Origin: Rothia mucilaginosa ATCC 25296
GTDB lineage: Bacteria > Actinomycetota > Actinomycetes > Actinomycetales > Micrococcaceae
Length of the DNA: 64,000 nt
NCBI RefSeq assembly: GCF_000175615.1
Contig: NZ_ACVO01000024.1
Span: forward strand, 1-64,000
Direction: 5' to 3'
This document shows, piece by piece, positions 51,060 through 60,616 of this stretch. The stretch's first letter is position 1, and every line of letters begins with the position of its first letter. A program made the position numbers and the translations under genes. Under the pieces are notes generated by a model. That model searched no databases and was not told the DNA's origin. It saw only the letters and a program-made list of their open reading frames with translations.

Positions 51060-53967
51060 CGCTCTCACCCAGTAGCGCAAGCGCGGCTTCGCGGGCGGCA
51101 AGCGCCTCCTCCGTCTTGCGGGCAGGCACGGCAGCCAGGGCGCGTAGCGCTTTCGCCAGCACCGTGGAGCCCTTCGTCTTTGGCTCCAGCTCGGCGGGAA
51201 TCTCAACCGGCGTGCCGTACAGTTCGGCAAGCTCCACCGCCAGGCGCACATAGTCGCCGCCCTTCGTCAGCTCACCGACCATCGGCAGCAGCAGGCGCAG
51301 AACCTGCAGCACACGCCAACCCGCCAGCGGACTAATAGCCGACACCTCACGCAGGGTCGCCACCAGGCGGTTCGGAAGAACCATCCCGTCCTCCAGAGCC
51401 CACTTCAGGGTCTCCGCGAAGGTGGATACATCCAGCAGGCCCGCCTCAAAGAGTGCCGCAATGGCCTCTGCCGCCGCCAGACGGTACTCAGGGTTCTTCG
51501 CGCTCGCCACATAACCGAGCAGGGTGCAGGTCGGGGCGCCCACCTGCACGGTGGACTCCCTCAGCGCACGCATCAGCACGGGAACGGGGGTGACGGTCTT
51601 CTCCTCAACGCACTGCGAAGCGGCGAACAGGAAGTATGCAGAGAGCAGGTCCGGGTTATTCTTTAGCAGCCAGGAGGACCACTCGGTGAGCACGATAATA
51701 TAGTCGCCCCGCCACCCATCGACGCTATCGAGATTCAGCAAATATACGAAGGGAATGAACGCGGTGTTAAGAACTTCGTAGGCGATAGCCTCCTCGGGGC
51801 TCATGCCAGCGGTTGAGTGGCTCAGGGCCTCGCGTGCCTCATCCACGGTATCCACGATGTCACCCTTGACCTGCCACATGGGCTGGTACTTCACGAATTC
51901 CTCAACGTTAAAGTTTTCGAAGCCGGCCTCGCGAAGACGACCCGACCTGCTGGCATCCTGGTATTCCCAGACTCGATCATTGTCGAGACCACGGTTGAAG
52001 CCGCTCCAGGGCATATCCAGGCCAGAAACAGTGCGATAAGTCCAGTCGCTGTAGGTAAGCTGACGGGCGGGTAGTGGTGCGCTCAGCAGACGCACCGTGC
52101 GTCCTTCCGTGTGGTACTCTCCCCCTGCGGCGACGGCACGCATCTGCTCGCGGAAGATCTCATAGAGGTCACGGTAACCCTTCAACGGCTTGTAGTCAGC
52201 ATTCCAGAGATGGTGTTTATTCTGAATAGTTAGACGTATCATCTCTTCCTTGCTCAAGAGCGCGTTACTCGGGCGAGCTCGTGCAACCATCTCACTACGG
52301 TCGGAATAGTGCAGGAGCGGCGTCAGCTCGGGTAGCTCCCAGGATTTGCACCCCATGGCCTCGGCGTTAGCTTTCAATACTGCGCGGAGAACAGGCATGC
52401 ACGCAACGTTGTTGTAGTAATATTCGCTGGCAATCTTGCGCAGGGTACGAAGCTGCTGCTGATCCACCGGTGCAAGCTTGCCGGTCGCCGCAAAGTGGTA
52501 AAGACGAGCCAGGTTCTCTCCCCTCGCAACGGGGAGTTCGGCCCCCACGATTTGGCCGAGATGGGTGTTCGATTCCTCGATCAGCAGGGCGCAGAACTCG
52601 TCCAGATCCGCAATGGGGGTGAACGACTCATGGCGCGGGGTACCGGGCAACAGCACCGGCGGCACCTCTACGGAGGCGCCCGCCGCCTCCGCCTCTTCCG
52701 CCATGGGGAGGCGGTCTTCGGGCAGGCAGGCTTCCGCGGCACCGCGCAGTTCCAGGGGTAGCACCTCGTAGGCTTCGAGGACGCGGTCAGCAACATAGTT
52801 GGCGAGCGCCACCTGCTCGGCGGTTTGCGCCTTCTTGCGCTTGGCTTTGCTCAAACCGGCGTACTGGGTGGCAATGAGCTTGAGCAGGCGCAGGGCGCCG
52901 CGCTGAATCTTCTTTTCGGTGCGGTAGAGGTTCGCGCCGAGTGCGTCGATGAGCTGTTCCAGGTCAAGCTGTTCGAGGGGTTGCAGATCGGGGGTCTTCT
53001 GCAGGGCGGCGGGTGCGCAGGCTTTGAGCACGTTCTGCAGCATGGTCTGGGCGAATCCGACGGAGGCGCTGGGCTCTGCGGTGAGGACAGCCATGAGCTG
53101 CCCGAAGCGTGCCCGGTTTTCTGCGTCGGTGGGCTGCAAATCGGTGTAGACGGAGTGGAACGCAGCCGAGTTGAATGCGCTGAAATCGCTGGTCAGGCCG
53201 CGTAGCAGGGCGTCCAGAATCTCGTCGCGGATGTCGAAGTATTCGCCCATGAGGCGGCAGAGTTCCGCGCTTTCACCCATGTAGTTGCCGTAGCCCTTGA
53301 AGAGCACCCCTTCGGTGCGGAAGACCGCCCAGAATTCCTGGTCGAGCAGGGTCATGTCACGGGTGAAGAAGGTTTTGAGCTGGGCGTGATTACTGGCGCT
53401 GCCCTTCTTCACGCAGGGCAGGGCCTCGTGCAGGAAAAGAACCAGGTATTCAGGGGCATCGCAGCTCAGGTTGCGGGCGCGAAGCAGCATGTAGCAGGTT
53501 TCCCAAATTTTCTTCGAGCGCGCCCAAGAGTTCGGCAGGCCCTCAATAAAACGCAGAATCCACTCATCAGGGCGTTCGGTGGCGCCGAGCAGGAACGCGT
53601 CAATCAGCTGCTGATCCGGGCGCCCCTCCCAGAGCAGGGTGCGCATGGCGCGACCAGCGGAACGGTGGTATTCCCACGGGTCACCGTCGGGGGTGCGCAC
53701 GAGCGCCCCGGCAACGTATGCGGCGAGCGGGGTGCGGTTAATGTGGTCGCTACCGATGACGCTCTTGGGGGTGAAGGTTCGGGCGAGGGAGGCGCGTTCC
53801 TCCTCGGTGGCGCCGGTGATGACGGCGTGGTATTCCTGCACGTCAGTTGATTCTGCCGCCATAAGGGCTTTGAGGGCGGCACGGCGCTCTTCGAGGGTGC
53901 GCTCCCCTGCGTTATGCTCGCTGGCGCTGCGCTCGTTAGGGTTGTGCGGCTGGGCGGTATCAGTCAT
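51052..53967 (-). CDS. Large helical protein, paralogue B (DUF6493-like)
   Basis: A 971-residue soluble protein, the largest in the window. Segments such as EILDALLRGLTSDFSAFN and VGFAQTMLQNVLKACAPAAL align with LIDALLSSLMSDFPAYR and VTLGVQHIHRLW of paralogue A, indicating common ancestry. The whole looks like an alpha-solenoid scaffold (HEAT- or TPR-like). The C-terminus is shared with paralogue C. The ATG has a modest ribosome site (AGCAGG). Its stop overlaps the start of paralogue C. It follows paralogue A by 78 nt. Confidence 0.75.
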   Translation of the reverse strand: MTDTAQPHNPNERSASEHNAGERTLEERRAALKALMAAESTDVQEYHAVITGATEEERASLARTFTPKSVIGSDHINRTPLAAYVAGALVRTPDGDPWEYHRSAGRAMRTLLWEGRPDQQLIDAFLLGATERPDEWILRFIEGLPNSWARSKKIWETCYMLLRARNLSCDAPEYLVLFLHEALPCVKKGSASNHAQLKTFFTRDMTLLDQEFWAVFRTEGVLFKGYGNYMGESAELCRLMGEYFDIRDEILDALLRGLTSDFSAFNSAAFHSVYTDLQPTDAENRARFGQLMAVLTAEPSASVGFAQTMLQNVLKACAPAALQKTPDLQPLEQLDLEQLIDALGANLYRTEKKIQRGALRLLKLIATQYAGLSKAKRKKAQTAEQVALANYVADRVLEAYEVLPLELRGAAEACLPEDRLPMAEEAEAAGASVEVPPVLLPGTPRHESFTPIADLDEFCALLIEESNTHLGQIVGAELPVARGENLARLYHFAATGKLAPVDQQQLRTLRKIASEYYYNNVACMPVLRAVLKANAEAMGCKSWELPELTPLLHYSDRSEMVARARPSNALLSKEEMIRLTIQNKHHLWNADYKPLKGYRDLYEIFREQMRAVAAGGEYHTEGRTVRLLSAPLPARQLTYSDWTYRTVSGLDMPWSGFNRGLDNDRVWEYQDASRSGRLREAGFENFNVEEFVKYQPMWQVKGDIVDTVDEAREALSHSTAGMSPEEAIAYEVLNTAFIPFVYLLNLDSVDGWRGDYIIVLTEWSSWLLKNNPDLLSAYFLFAASQCVEEKTVTPVPVLMRALRESTVQVGAPTCTLLGYVASAKNPEYRLAAAEAIAALFEAGLLDVSTFAETLKWALEDGMVLPNRLVATLREVSAISPLAGWRVLQVLRLLLPMVGELTKGGDYVRLAVELAELYGTPVEIPAELEPKTKGSTVLAKALRALAAVPARKTEEALAAREAALALLGESGA

Positions 53968-54045
53968 TGGTACCTGCTTTCGGAGTTGATGGTGAATGGT
54001 TGGGAAGAGTTGAACGGAGGGTTTGAACGGGTGCGGGCGGGGCGG

Positions 54046-56817
54046 TTAGCCCTGCACCTGGTTGAGGATATTCCGGGCGTACCGCGCCTTCTGCGAAGAA
54101 CCGGTCAGCGTACCCAACCAGCCACGCAGCGGCTCATCCACGAGCTGCGCACGGGTGGCAGGGTCGAGAGTTGCCAACGCCTGGCTGAAGGCACCCAACA
54201 GCTTACCGAGCGAGTTCGCCCCGGTATCCAGGTGCGGTATGAGGCGCGCGAAGAAGCGCACCGCCGCCCGCGCATCCAGCTGGGCGAAGTCGGTGAGGGC
54301 GAGCGCCCAACGGTTCAGCATCGCCAGCGGCACAAAGTTCACGAAGCCTGCCGTGGCGTCCTCAAGGCTGAGCTGGTCGTCCAGCACGCGGTGCATGATT
54401 TCCACGGCGAGGGAACGAATCTCGACGTGCTGCTCCGAGAAGCCCGCGGCAAACACGAACGCGCAGGCGGGACCCCACGCGCCGGGGTGCGCCGCCAACG
54501 CCAAATACAGGCTCCGGTCAAAGGCGCTGTGATCCAAGCTGTACCAGTTGCTACTAGCGCAGTAGAAAGCCAGCGGTTCTGCCCGTGAGGGATAGAGCAG
54601 GGCGTACTGTCCTTCTTCGTCGTGGTGGGCGGTGGCGAGGCCGCGGAAAGCGTTCAGCTCGGGGGTGGAAGCACCATGCGCCACCCCGTTCAGCTGAAGG
54701 CCCCAGCTTTTCTCCCTCTGGGATACCGTGATGGACTCCAGGTAGGGGTTGACGCGCCCGGTGGCGAGGGTGCCGTCGAGAGCGGAGCGGAGCACGCGAA
54801 TCTGGGTAGGAGCAGAGCGCGGAGCGTCCTCCTCAGAGTTCTTCACGTATTGCTCTTCAAGGCTTTCAAGCAGGGTCAGCGCCTCAGCTCGGCGGCGCTG
54901 TGCGTCCTGTCGCTGCTCGTCGGTAGCGTACGGAGGCAGCACCTCCGGCACACGCACACGCAGTAGCGCCGCCGTGAAATCCTGGCGCAGGATGGGGGCT
55001 CCATCAGCCAGGTTCTTGGCGTACCGGCGCACCAGGGTATCCGGATGCACCCACCCGCCGAACAGTTCGGGGGTGGCGAGCGGCGTGTAGCTCTGCCTGC
55101 TCTGCAGCACGCCGAGGGCGTCCTTGAATCCGGTGCTGAAGAACGCGGCGTGGCGGGAGTACATGGTGTGCAGGTTCGGCACCGTACCGGGGTCTTCTTT
55201 CGGGGTCATCTCCGACGCCTTCGGGCGCTCACGTAGCTTCCCGGCGGCGGCAAGAACCGTCAAGTGCGCGCGCATGTCGAACCATTCCAAACCCCAGTGG
55301 TTCAGCTTTTTCAGGCAGATAGGAACAAGCTGTTCGAGCAGTTTGGGGCTCTGCGCGGTGCCGTTGGCGCTGAGCAGGTAGGCGGTGAGCAGTTCCAGTT
55401 CCAGCTCGCATCCGGCGTGCGTTTCGGGTTGGTCTGCTTCGCTGAGCGTATCGGGGGTAGCGCTGGGCGCGACCTGATGGTGCAGGAGCGCACGGGCGCG
55501 TTCTTGCACATCGGATGCGGTCACGGGGCGCACAGGGGTATCCCAGTACCGGTGGATTACGGCGCGGGAGGCGGCGAGCGCCTCCGCGGCGGCGGCCTCA
55601 ATATCAGCAGCTTCAGTGAGGGCGGCGTCTTCCGCACCGCTCCCCCGGCTATTCTCCGGGCTGTACCCATCTTCGAGGAGCGGCGAGCCCTCTTCCTGAA
55701 TCTGCGCCACAACCAGCGGATCGAGCTGGGGTCGGTAGTCGCGGTAGAGTTCGCGGGCACGCTCGGCGAACACGATAGCGTCGGCGCCCGCGTTGTCTGC
55801 GGCGCCCGCCTGCACCCATTCTTCGAGGTGGTTGAGGGCGGCTGCCTGCACCTGCGCGTGGGTGTGGCTGAGCGCCATGGCTACCGCGTCTTCGCAGGCG
55901 GCAGAGTCAAGGGTGCCCGCCCGGTACAGCGCCTGGAGCATGGTCAGGATTTTGAGTGCGTTTGCTTTGGTTCCGGCGCATACGGCGGGTGCCGCGTAGG
56001 CGAAGGCGATAGCATCCAGCGCCTGCGGGTTTTTGCTCCAGAGGCGGTGAATATGCTGCACGCCGAGGGTCACACTCGGGCCGATGGGCGAGGAGAAAAG
56101 CGTCAGAAATTCGCTCTGACGTGCCGCAATTTCTTCGGCGGTGAGTTTGAGTCCGGTGACCAGGCGTGAGAACCAGCCGACCCGATACGCCGGGAAGTCG
56201 CTCATGAGGGAGCTCAGGAGCGCATCAATGAGGCGGTCACGGCTAATCAGCCCGGTTTCGGTGGCTTCGATGAGGGCGCAGGACCAGCCGGGGTTGTTGT
56301 CCTTCTGCCCGGGCTTGTAAGAGTCACGCTGGGTGAGGGATACGTCCCGGTTACCTTCGACGGCGAGCATACCCCAGATGAGTTCTTCGCGGAGCTGTTC
56401 GTCCTCGCGCAGCAGCGGGAGGATCAGCTCGCGGTCGCAATTGATGAGGGCGGTGTAGTAGTCCTCGTCGTGCTCAAGGACCGCGCCGTCGTAGAGTTCG
56501 GCAAGTCGCATGGAGGCAGCGCCCGAGAACCAGCCCGTCTGAATGTAGATTTTCACGCGGTCCTGCGTGACGGTTCCGGGCTTATTTTTGCCGACCTCGG
56601 AGCCAAACGGGGTGCTGATAATGTCGAAGTACTGCCAACGGCGGTAAATCTGCTCGAGGGTGCCGCCGACCGCCAGAATGTTGGCGAGGTTACGGTTGAA
56701 GTGCATGATGTCGCTCCAGGTTTTCTGTTGCCTGCGGAGCGGGTGGATGACTTCACCGGGGAGCGGCTCGGTGATGACCCCTTCGGGGAAGGTGTGCGTT
56801 TCGGGGCGTTTGCTCAT
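54046..56817 (-). CDS. Large helical protein, paralogue A (DUF6493-like)
   Basis: About 923 residues. Residues 20-60 (LPGEVIHPLRRQQKTWSDIM) precede a long helical body, with an acidic Ala-rich stretch near 390-420 (AALTEADIEAAAAEALAASRA). The core around LIDALLSSLMSDFPAYR matches paralogue B. It lacks the conserved C-terminal block shared by B and C. The ATG at 56817 is chosen because GAAAG lies just upstream; the frame opens 36 nt further. It follows the SWIM gene by 139 nt. The function is unknown. Confidence 0.73.
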   Translation of the reverse strand: MSKRPETHTFPEGVITEPLPGEVIHPLRRQQKTWSDIMHFNRNLANILAVGGTLEQIYRRWQYFDIISTPFGSEVGKNKPGTVTQDRVKIYIQTGWFSGAASMRLAELYDGAVLEHDEDYYTALINCDRELILPLLREDEQLREELIWGMLAVEGNRDVSLTQRDSYKPGQKDNNPGWSCALIEATETGLISRDRLIDALLSSLMSDFPAYRVGWFSRLVTGLKLTAEEIAARQSEFLTLFSSPIGPSVTLGVQHIHRLWSKNPQALDAIAFAYAAPAVCAGTKANALKILTMLQALYRAGTLDSAACEDAVAMALSHTHAQVQAAALNHLEEWVQAGAADNAGADAIVFAERARELYRDYRPQLDPLVVAQIQEEGSPLLEDGYSPENSRGSGAEDAALTEAADIEAAAAEALAASRAVIHRYWDTPVRPVTASDVQERARALLHHQVAPSATPDTLSEADQPETHAGCELELELLTAYLLSANGTAQSPKLLEQLVPICLKKLNHWGLEWFDMRAHLTVLAAAGKLRERPKASEMTPKEDPGTVPNLHTMYSRHAAFFSTGFKDALGVLQSRQSYTPLATPELFGGWVHPDTLVRRYAKNLADGAPILRQDFTAALLRVRVPEVLPPYATDEQRQDAQRRRAEALTLLESLEEQYVKNSEEDAPRSAPTQIRVLRSALDGTLATGRVNPYLESITVSQREKSWGLQLNGVAHGASTPELNAFRGLATAHHDEEGQYALLYPSRAEPLAFYCASSNWYSLDHSAFDRSLYLALAAHPGAWGPACAFVFAAGFSEQHVEIRSLAVEIMHRVLDDQLSLEDATAGFVNFVPLAMLNRWALALTDFAQLDARAAVRFFARLIPHLDTGANSLGKLLGAFSQALATLDPATRAQLVDEPLRGWLGTLTGSSQKARYARNILNQVQG

Positions 56818-56956
56818 GGTGATCTTTCGGGAAGGAAGCTGAGGGGAACTCACCTGACAGAAATTTTTTTGCGGCTAAGGTTTTCACCGCGAAAGTTCCG
56901 TACGGTGCGTGTCTCGTTCGGTGTTATTCGTTCGCCAGTGCGCCGGGGTGTTTATC

Positions 56957-58366
56957 CTAACTGGCGGCATGTTCGCGGTAGAGAATGCTGACCGCCAGCG
57001 CATGCTTGCAGGGGCCTCGCGTACCGCGGTACTTCAACCACCAGGGGCAGGAGCAGAGGTACCCCTCCACGGCGTACGGGTCGGCGGGCAGCACCACGGT
57101 GTACGTGTTCTCACCGCTGCGTACACTGTACTCACCGGTGCCGTGCTCCCCCGCCCCGACCCGCTCAATAGCGCCGGAGTCGGCAAGCTTTTTCGCGCCG
57201 ACCAGGCGCGGGTGCATGGCGGTCAGCGCCTCCGGATGCACAGGCAGCGGGCGGTGGAAATACTCGCCAGCGTGCGCGTCAAAACCAACCTGACCGGAGG
57301 AAGCCAGCAGGGCGAGGGCGTCGCGGGTTGCCGCCTCGTCCAGGCCTGCGCGGGCAGACATGACGGGCACGTCAATGCGCGGCTCGAAGGAGAGCAGCAC
57401 GCTGAGCATGTCAGCGTTCTGGGCGGTGTTCGGGTTAGACAGCGCCTGCAGCACGGATCCCTCACCGGAGAACCCGCGTGACTTTTCGGGGCTCAAACCA
57501 ATACTCAGGCGTGCGCCGGGCAGGTGCGCCACCCACACGCTGGGCACGGGCGCGTTACCGGCGGTCACGGGCTCACTGTACGCGTCCAGGCGCTGAATGT
57601 GGCGGATGAGCGGCTCAAGCACACGCAGACGCTCGGGGCCCGCCACGCATACGGATCCGGCGGTGGCGCGGGTGGCGAGGCGCAGGGAACGCACCGCACG
57701 GGTCGCCCACAGGACCGCCTTGGTGCTGGAGTTACGCGGCAGGGAGTGGATGAAGGTTCGGGCGGCGGCAGCGTCCAGGCTGTGCACGGGGCTCATGCGG
57801 GATGAGAGCATCTGCGTTTCTGCAAAGCCCTTGAGCCAGCGGATGGGCAGCGGCACTTTTTCTTCCATGACGGAGCCGTCAAGGGTGGTGGTGAGTAGCC
57901 CGTCGTCGCCAACGTTCAGGTGGATGGGCTCCCCTGCCCTGAGGGAGGCGAGCGCGGCGCGCAGGGGCGGGTTGACGTCTACGTTGGTGACGCCTACGGC
58001 GCTGTGGCTGGCGTCGAGTGCGCTGGAGTCAACGTCGAGGCGCGCGTACACTCCGCAGCAGGCGCTGAAGGATTCGAAGCGTAGGCCTTCGGCAGTGCTG
58101 GTGACGACGGGGTCTGCGGCGCGTAGGGCTCCGGCGAGGGAGCTAGGCGGCACGTAGAAGCGGGTGCGGGCGACCCTGGCGACGACCAGTAGTGCAGTGG
58201 CGTAGACGTCTGCTCGTTCGAGAAACCCGGAGAAGAAGTACGGGTGGGAGGCGGCACCTTCCGGGGTGCTGCCGCCGCTGGTGGCGAGGCTGAGCGCGCG
58301 GGAGTCGGCGCCGTCGATGAGGGCTGACGGGGCGGTGTACGTGTAGTCGAGGGTGTAGGCGCTCAT
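56957..58366 (-). CDS. SWIM zinc-finger protein
   Basis: A 469-residue protein ending in a SWIM finger: Cys 438, Cys 440, Cys 453 and His 455 (CSCPWWLKYRGTRGPCKH), a fold that binds DNA or protein. The rest has mixed alpha/beta segments with no enzyme motif that I recognise. SWIM proteins of this size are usually coded next to MoxR AAA+ and VWA genes or DUF6493 genes in actinobacteria; here only the latter type follows. It is the first gene of the minus-strand cluster. The ATG at 58366 has a purine-rich site (AAAGAAG); the frame opens further up to 58459. Confidence 0.85.
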   Translation of the reverse strand: MSAYTLDYTYTAPSALIDGADSRALSLATSGGSTPEGAASHPYFFSGFLERADVYATALLVVARVARTRFYVPPSSLAGALRAADPVVTSTAEGLRFESFSACCGVYARLDVDSSALDASHSAVGVTNVDVNPPLRAALASLRAGEPIHLNVGDDGLLTTTLDGSVMEEKVPLPIRWLKGFAETQMLSSRMSPVHSLDAAAARTFIHSLPRNSSTKAVLWATRAVRSLRLATRATAGSVCVAGPERLRVLEPLIRHIQRLDAYSEPVTAGNAPVPSVWVAHLPGARLSIGLSPEKSRGFSGEGSVLQALSNPNTAQNADMLSVLLSFEPRIDVPVMSARAGLDEAATRDALALLASSGQVGFDAHAGEYFHRPLPVHPEALTAMHPRLVGAKKLADSGAIERVGAGEHGTGEYSVRSGENTYTVVLPADPYAVEGYLCSCPWWLKYRGTRGPCKHALAVSILYREHAAS

Positions 58367-58459
58367 GGCTTCTTTGCCTTTCGTATGTGGTGTATACGTC
58401 CTATCATGCCGTAAAGATTCGCGTCCCGCTACCGCTTTCGTCATTGCCGTTTGGTGCAT

Positions 58460-58497
58460 AAAAAATCCCCGGCATTCTCGGTTGAGAAGTGCCGGGG
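58460..58497 (-). terminator. secG terminator
   Basis: CCCCGGCATTCTC (58467-58479) pairs with 58484-58497 with one bulged base. On the minus strand a run of six T follows. Confidence 0.85.
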
Positions 58498-58553
58498 AGA
58501 AGCTCTATTGCCTCACCCTCGGTGGGGTGGGCGTGGGCTCTGATGAGAGGCGA

Positions 58554-58811
58554 CTAGACGACGATCTGGCCGTTGAAGCGCATTGCCAGGCCGTACAGGA
58601 CCACTGCGATAACCCAGATGACAATCACGGTGACGGTCAGGCGGATCAGGTTCTTGGACGCCATACCGGAGGAGTTCAGGGAGTTGGTCATACCGCCGCC
58701 GAACATGTCGGAGAGGCCGCCGCCCTGACCGCGGTTGAGCAACACAAGCATCACTGCGATCACGCTGGTGATGGCGATGATGACCATGAGTACGTTCATG
58801 ATGACGTCCAT
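58554..58811 (-). CDS. secG: Protein translocase subunit SecG
   Basis: Small membrane subunit of the SecYEG channel, 85 residues. Two helices (about 7-25 and 53-78) flank the conserved loop LLNRGQGGGLSDMFGGG. It closes the glycolytic block pgk-tpiA-secG, where it is expected right after tpiA; here a 154-residue membrane protein lies between. Confidence 0.95.
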   Translation of the reverse strand: MDVIMNVLMVIIAITSVIAVMLVLLNRGQGGGLSDMFGGGMTNSLNSSGMASKNLIRLTVTVIVIWVIAVVLYGLAMRFNGQIVV

Positions 58812-58919
58812 GGGGACCTTCCTTCGTTGTCTTCTGGTGGGGTGCCTGGGCTGCGGGGCGCAGACAGACGGGTTTAACTATACGCTACAGCCGCCATTCG
58901 GTCACGTTGAGGTGGCTTT

Positions 58920-59384
58920 TTACGCGGCACGGTTGCTGCGGCGCTGGTATTCGCTGGGGGTCAGCTGCAGTGCTGCGGGGCGGTCGGTGAGCACACGCTG
59001 GGCGGTGAGTTCGTCGCCTTCGGTGTCGTAGGCGCGCACGTATCCGCCGTCGATGAGGTAGTAGGTGAACTGCTGCGCGGCTGCCCAGTAGGCGCCTCCT
59101 TCAGCGTAGAAGCCCTGGTCTACCCAGTCGCGCAGGGTGAGGGTGACGGGGATTTCCGGTGAGGAGGTGCGGCTGTAGAGCTGGTCGAGGAATGCTTCTC
59201 GGCGGCTCTCGAAGTACTGGTATTCGGGCGAGGGTTCCTGGTATTCTGCGCCGCCTGCGTAGCCGATGTTGCCGCCGTCATTGCCGGGTAGGCGCGGGGC
59301 ACTCACTTTGCGGTTGCGCAGGTAGCTGTAGAGGATCATGCCGACGAGGGCTGCGATGACCAGGGAAAAACCAAAGCTGAACAT
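58920..59384 (-). CDS. Hypothetical membrane-anchored protein
   Basis: A 154-residue protein with one N-terminal helix (SLVIAALVGMILYSYL, about 7-22) followed by a polar part: a Gly/Tyr/Glu-rich linker and a small domain (VTLTLRDWVDQGFYAEGGAYW, then YYLIDGGYVRAYD) that may be winged or SH3-like. I do not recognise it. It has no ribosome site. TACACT ends 7 nt before the ATG, so it is a candidate leaderless gene. It sits between tpiA and secG. Confidence 0.7.
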   Translation of the reverse strand: MFSFGFSLVIAALVGMILYSYLRNRKVSAPRLPGNDGGNIGYAGGAEYQEPSPEYQYFESRREAFLDQLYSRTSSPEIPVTLTLRDWVDQGFYAEGGAYWAAAQQFTYYLIDGGYVRAYDTEGDELTAQRVLTDRPAALQLTPSEYQRRSNRAA

Positions 59385-59391
59385 GCCGTTA

Positions 59392-59397
59392 AGTGTA
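59392..59397 (-). promoter_or_regulatory. -10 element of the 154-residue protein gene
   Basis: Minus-strand TACACT followed by 7 nt and the ATG, the same spacing as at pepN. Confidence 0.45.
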
Positions 59398-59580
59398 CGG
59401 GGCGAACCGCGGGGTCGGCGTATTCTGGGCGGGTTTTGCGGTTAGGGGCGAACGCGCCTGCCTCATACACCCGGCTCTTACGCCCGCCGCTAACTCGGTG
59501 GCGGAAATGGTTCAGCGCCCGGTCGGATGGGTACCCGCCGGGCGCTGTAACGCTATGAGACGCTGTGGTGCGTCGGGGTT

Positions 59581-60357
59581 TTATGCGTCGAAGCGCGCGA
59601 TTGCTGCGAACTCGTCAGCCTGCAGGGATGCGCCGCCGACGAGCACGCCGTCCACGTCTTCCTTGCCCATGATGGAGGGTGCGGAGGAGGACTTGACGGA
59701 GCCGCCGTAGAGAACACGGACCTTCTCTGCAACGTCTGCGGAGTAGAGCTTAGCGATTTCTGCGCGGATTGCTGCGGACATTTCCTGTGCGTCGTCTGCG
59801 GTTGCGACCTTGCCGGTGCCGATTGCCCAGACGGGCTCGTATGCGATGACGAGGGTTTCTGCCTGCTCTGCGGTCAGACCTGCGATGGAGCCGCGCAGCT
59901 GCTCGAGGGTGTACTCGACGTGGGTGCCTGCTTCGCGGATTTCGAGGGGCTCACCGACGCAGAGGACGGGGGTCAGGCCGTGCTTGTATGCTGCCTGGAC
60001 CTTTGCTGCGCACAGCTCGTCGCTTTCGTGGTGGTAGGTGCGGCGCTCGGAGTGGCCGACGAGCACGAAGGTTGCGCCGAGCTTGGAGAGGAATGCGCCG
60101 GAGATTTCGCCGGTGTATGCGCCGGAGTCGTGGACGGAGAGGTCCTGGCCGCCGTAGAGGATGTCCAGCTTGTCGCCTTCGACGAGGGTCTGCACGGAGC
60201 GGATGTCGGTGAAGGGCGGGAAGACGGCTACTTCGGTTGCGGAGAAGTTGAAGTTTGCGTCGTCGAGGGTCCATGCGAGCTTCTGGACGAGGGTGACTGC
60301 CTCTGCGTGGTTGAGGTTCATCTTCCAGTTGCCTGCGATGAGGGGCTTACGCGACAT
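59581..60357 (-). CDS. tpiA: Triosephosphate isomerase
   Basis: Interconverts dihydroxyacetone phosphate and glyceraldehyde 3-phosphate. The 258 residues hold the catalytic Lys in GNWKMN (9-14), His in VGHSERR, Glu in [12 protein letters not shown] and the phosphate loop YGGSVKSS. It belongs to the pgk-tpiA-secG block, but a terminator hairpin at 60558-60588 and two extra genes separate it from pgk, so it probably has its own promoter. Confidence 0.97.
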   Translation of the reverse strand: MSRKPLIAGNWKMNLNHAEAVTLVQKLAWTLDDANFNFSATEVAVFPPFTDIRSVQTLVEGDKLDILYGGQDLSVHDSGAYTGEISGAFLSKLGATFVLVGHSERRTYHHESDELCAAKVQAAYKHGLTPVLCVGEPLEIREAGTHVEYTLEQLRGSIAGLTAEQAETLVIAYEPVWAIGTGKVATADDAQEMSAAIRAEIAKLYSADVAEKVRVLYGGSVKSSSAPSIMGKEDVDGVLVGGASLQADEFAAIARFDA

Positions 60358-60557
60358 AGTTCGCTCCTTAGCTTTCCCGCGCGGTATGCCGTGCGGGGTT
60401 GTTGTTCGGAATTTTCCTTTTCTATTTTAGAGGGTTGGCGGCATATTTTCACTGGTTCGGCGCGGTTTTATGCTGTGCCTTGACTATTCTCACCCCGCGT
60501 TCATCGGTTTCTTTCGACCCTTGCCGTTTTGCGGGTTCTGTAGCCATTTAAACGGGT

Positions 60558-60588
60558 GCAGGGGAAGCCTCATGGTGGCTTCCCCTGC
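60558..60588 (-). terminator. Terminator after the hypothetical gene pair
   Basis: Perfect 12-bp stem (60558-60569 with 60577-60588), 7-nt loop, AT-rich minus-strand tail. It separates the pair from tpiA. Confidence 0.75.
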
Positions 60589-60616
60589 GGATGCACTTCC
60601 TCGGTTTCTAGAGAAA

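Noticed and set aside
45632-58553. Search for a MoxR AAA+ ATPase or VWA protein in the SWIM cluster
   Set aside because: No Walker A/B pair or MIDAS (DxSxS) motif occurs in any of the five proteins, and the flanking genes are housekeeping.
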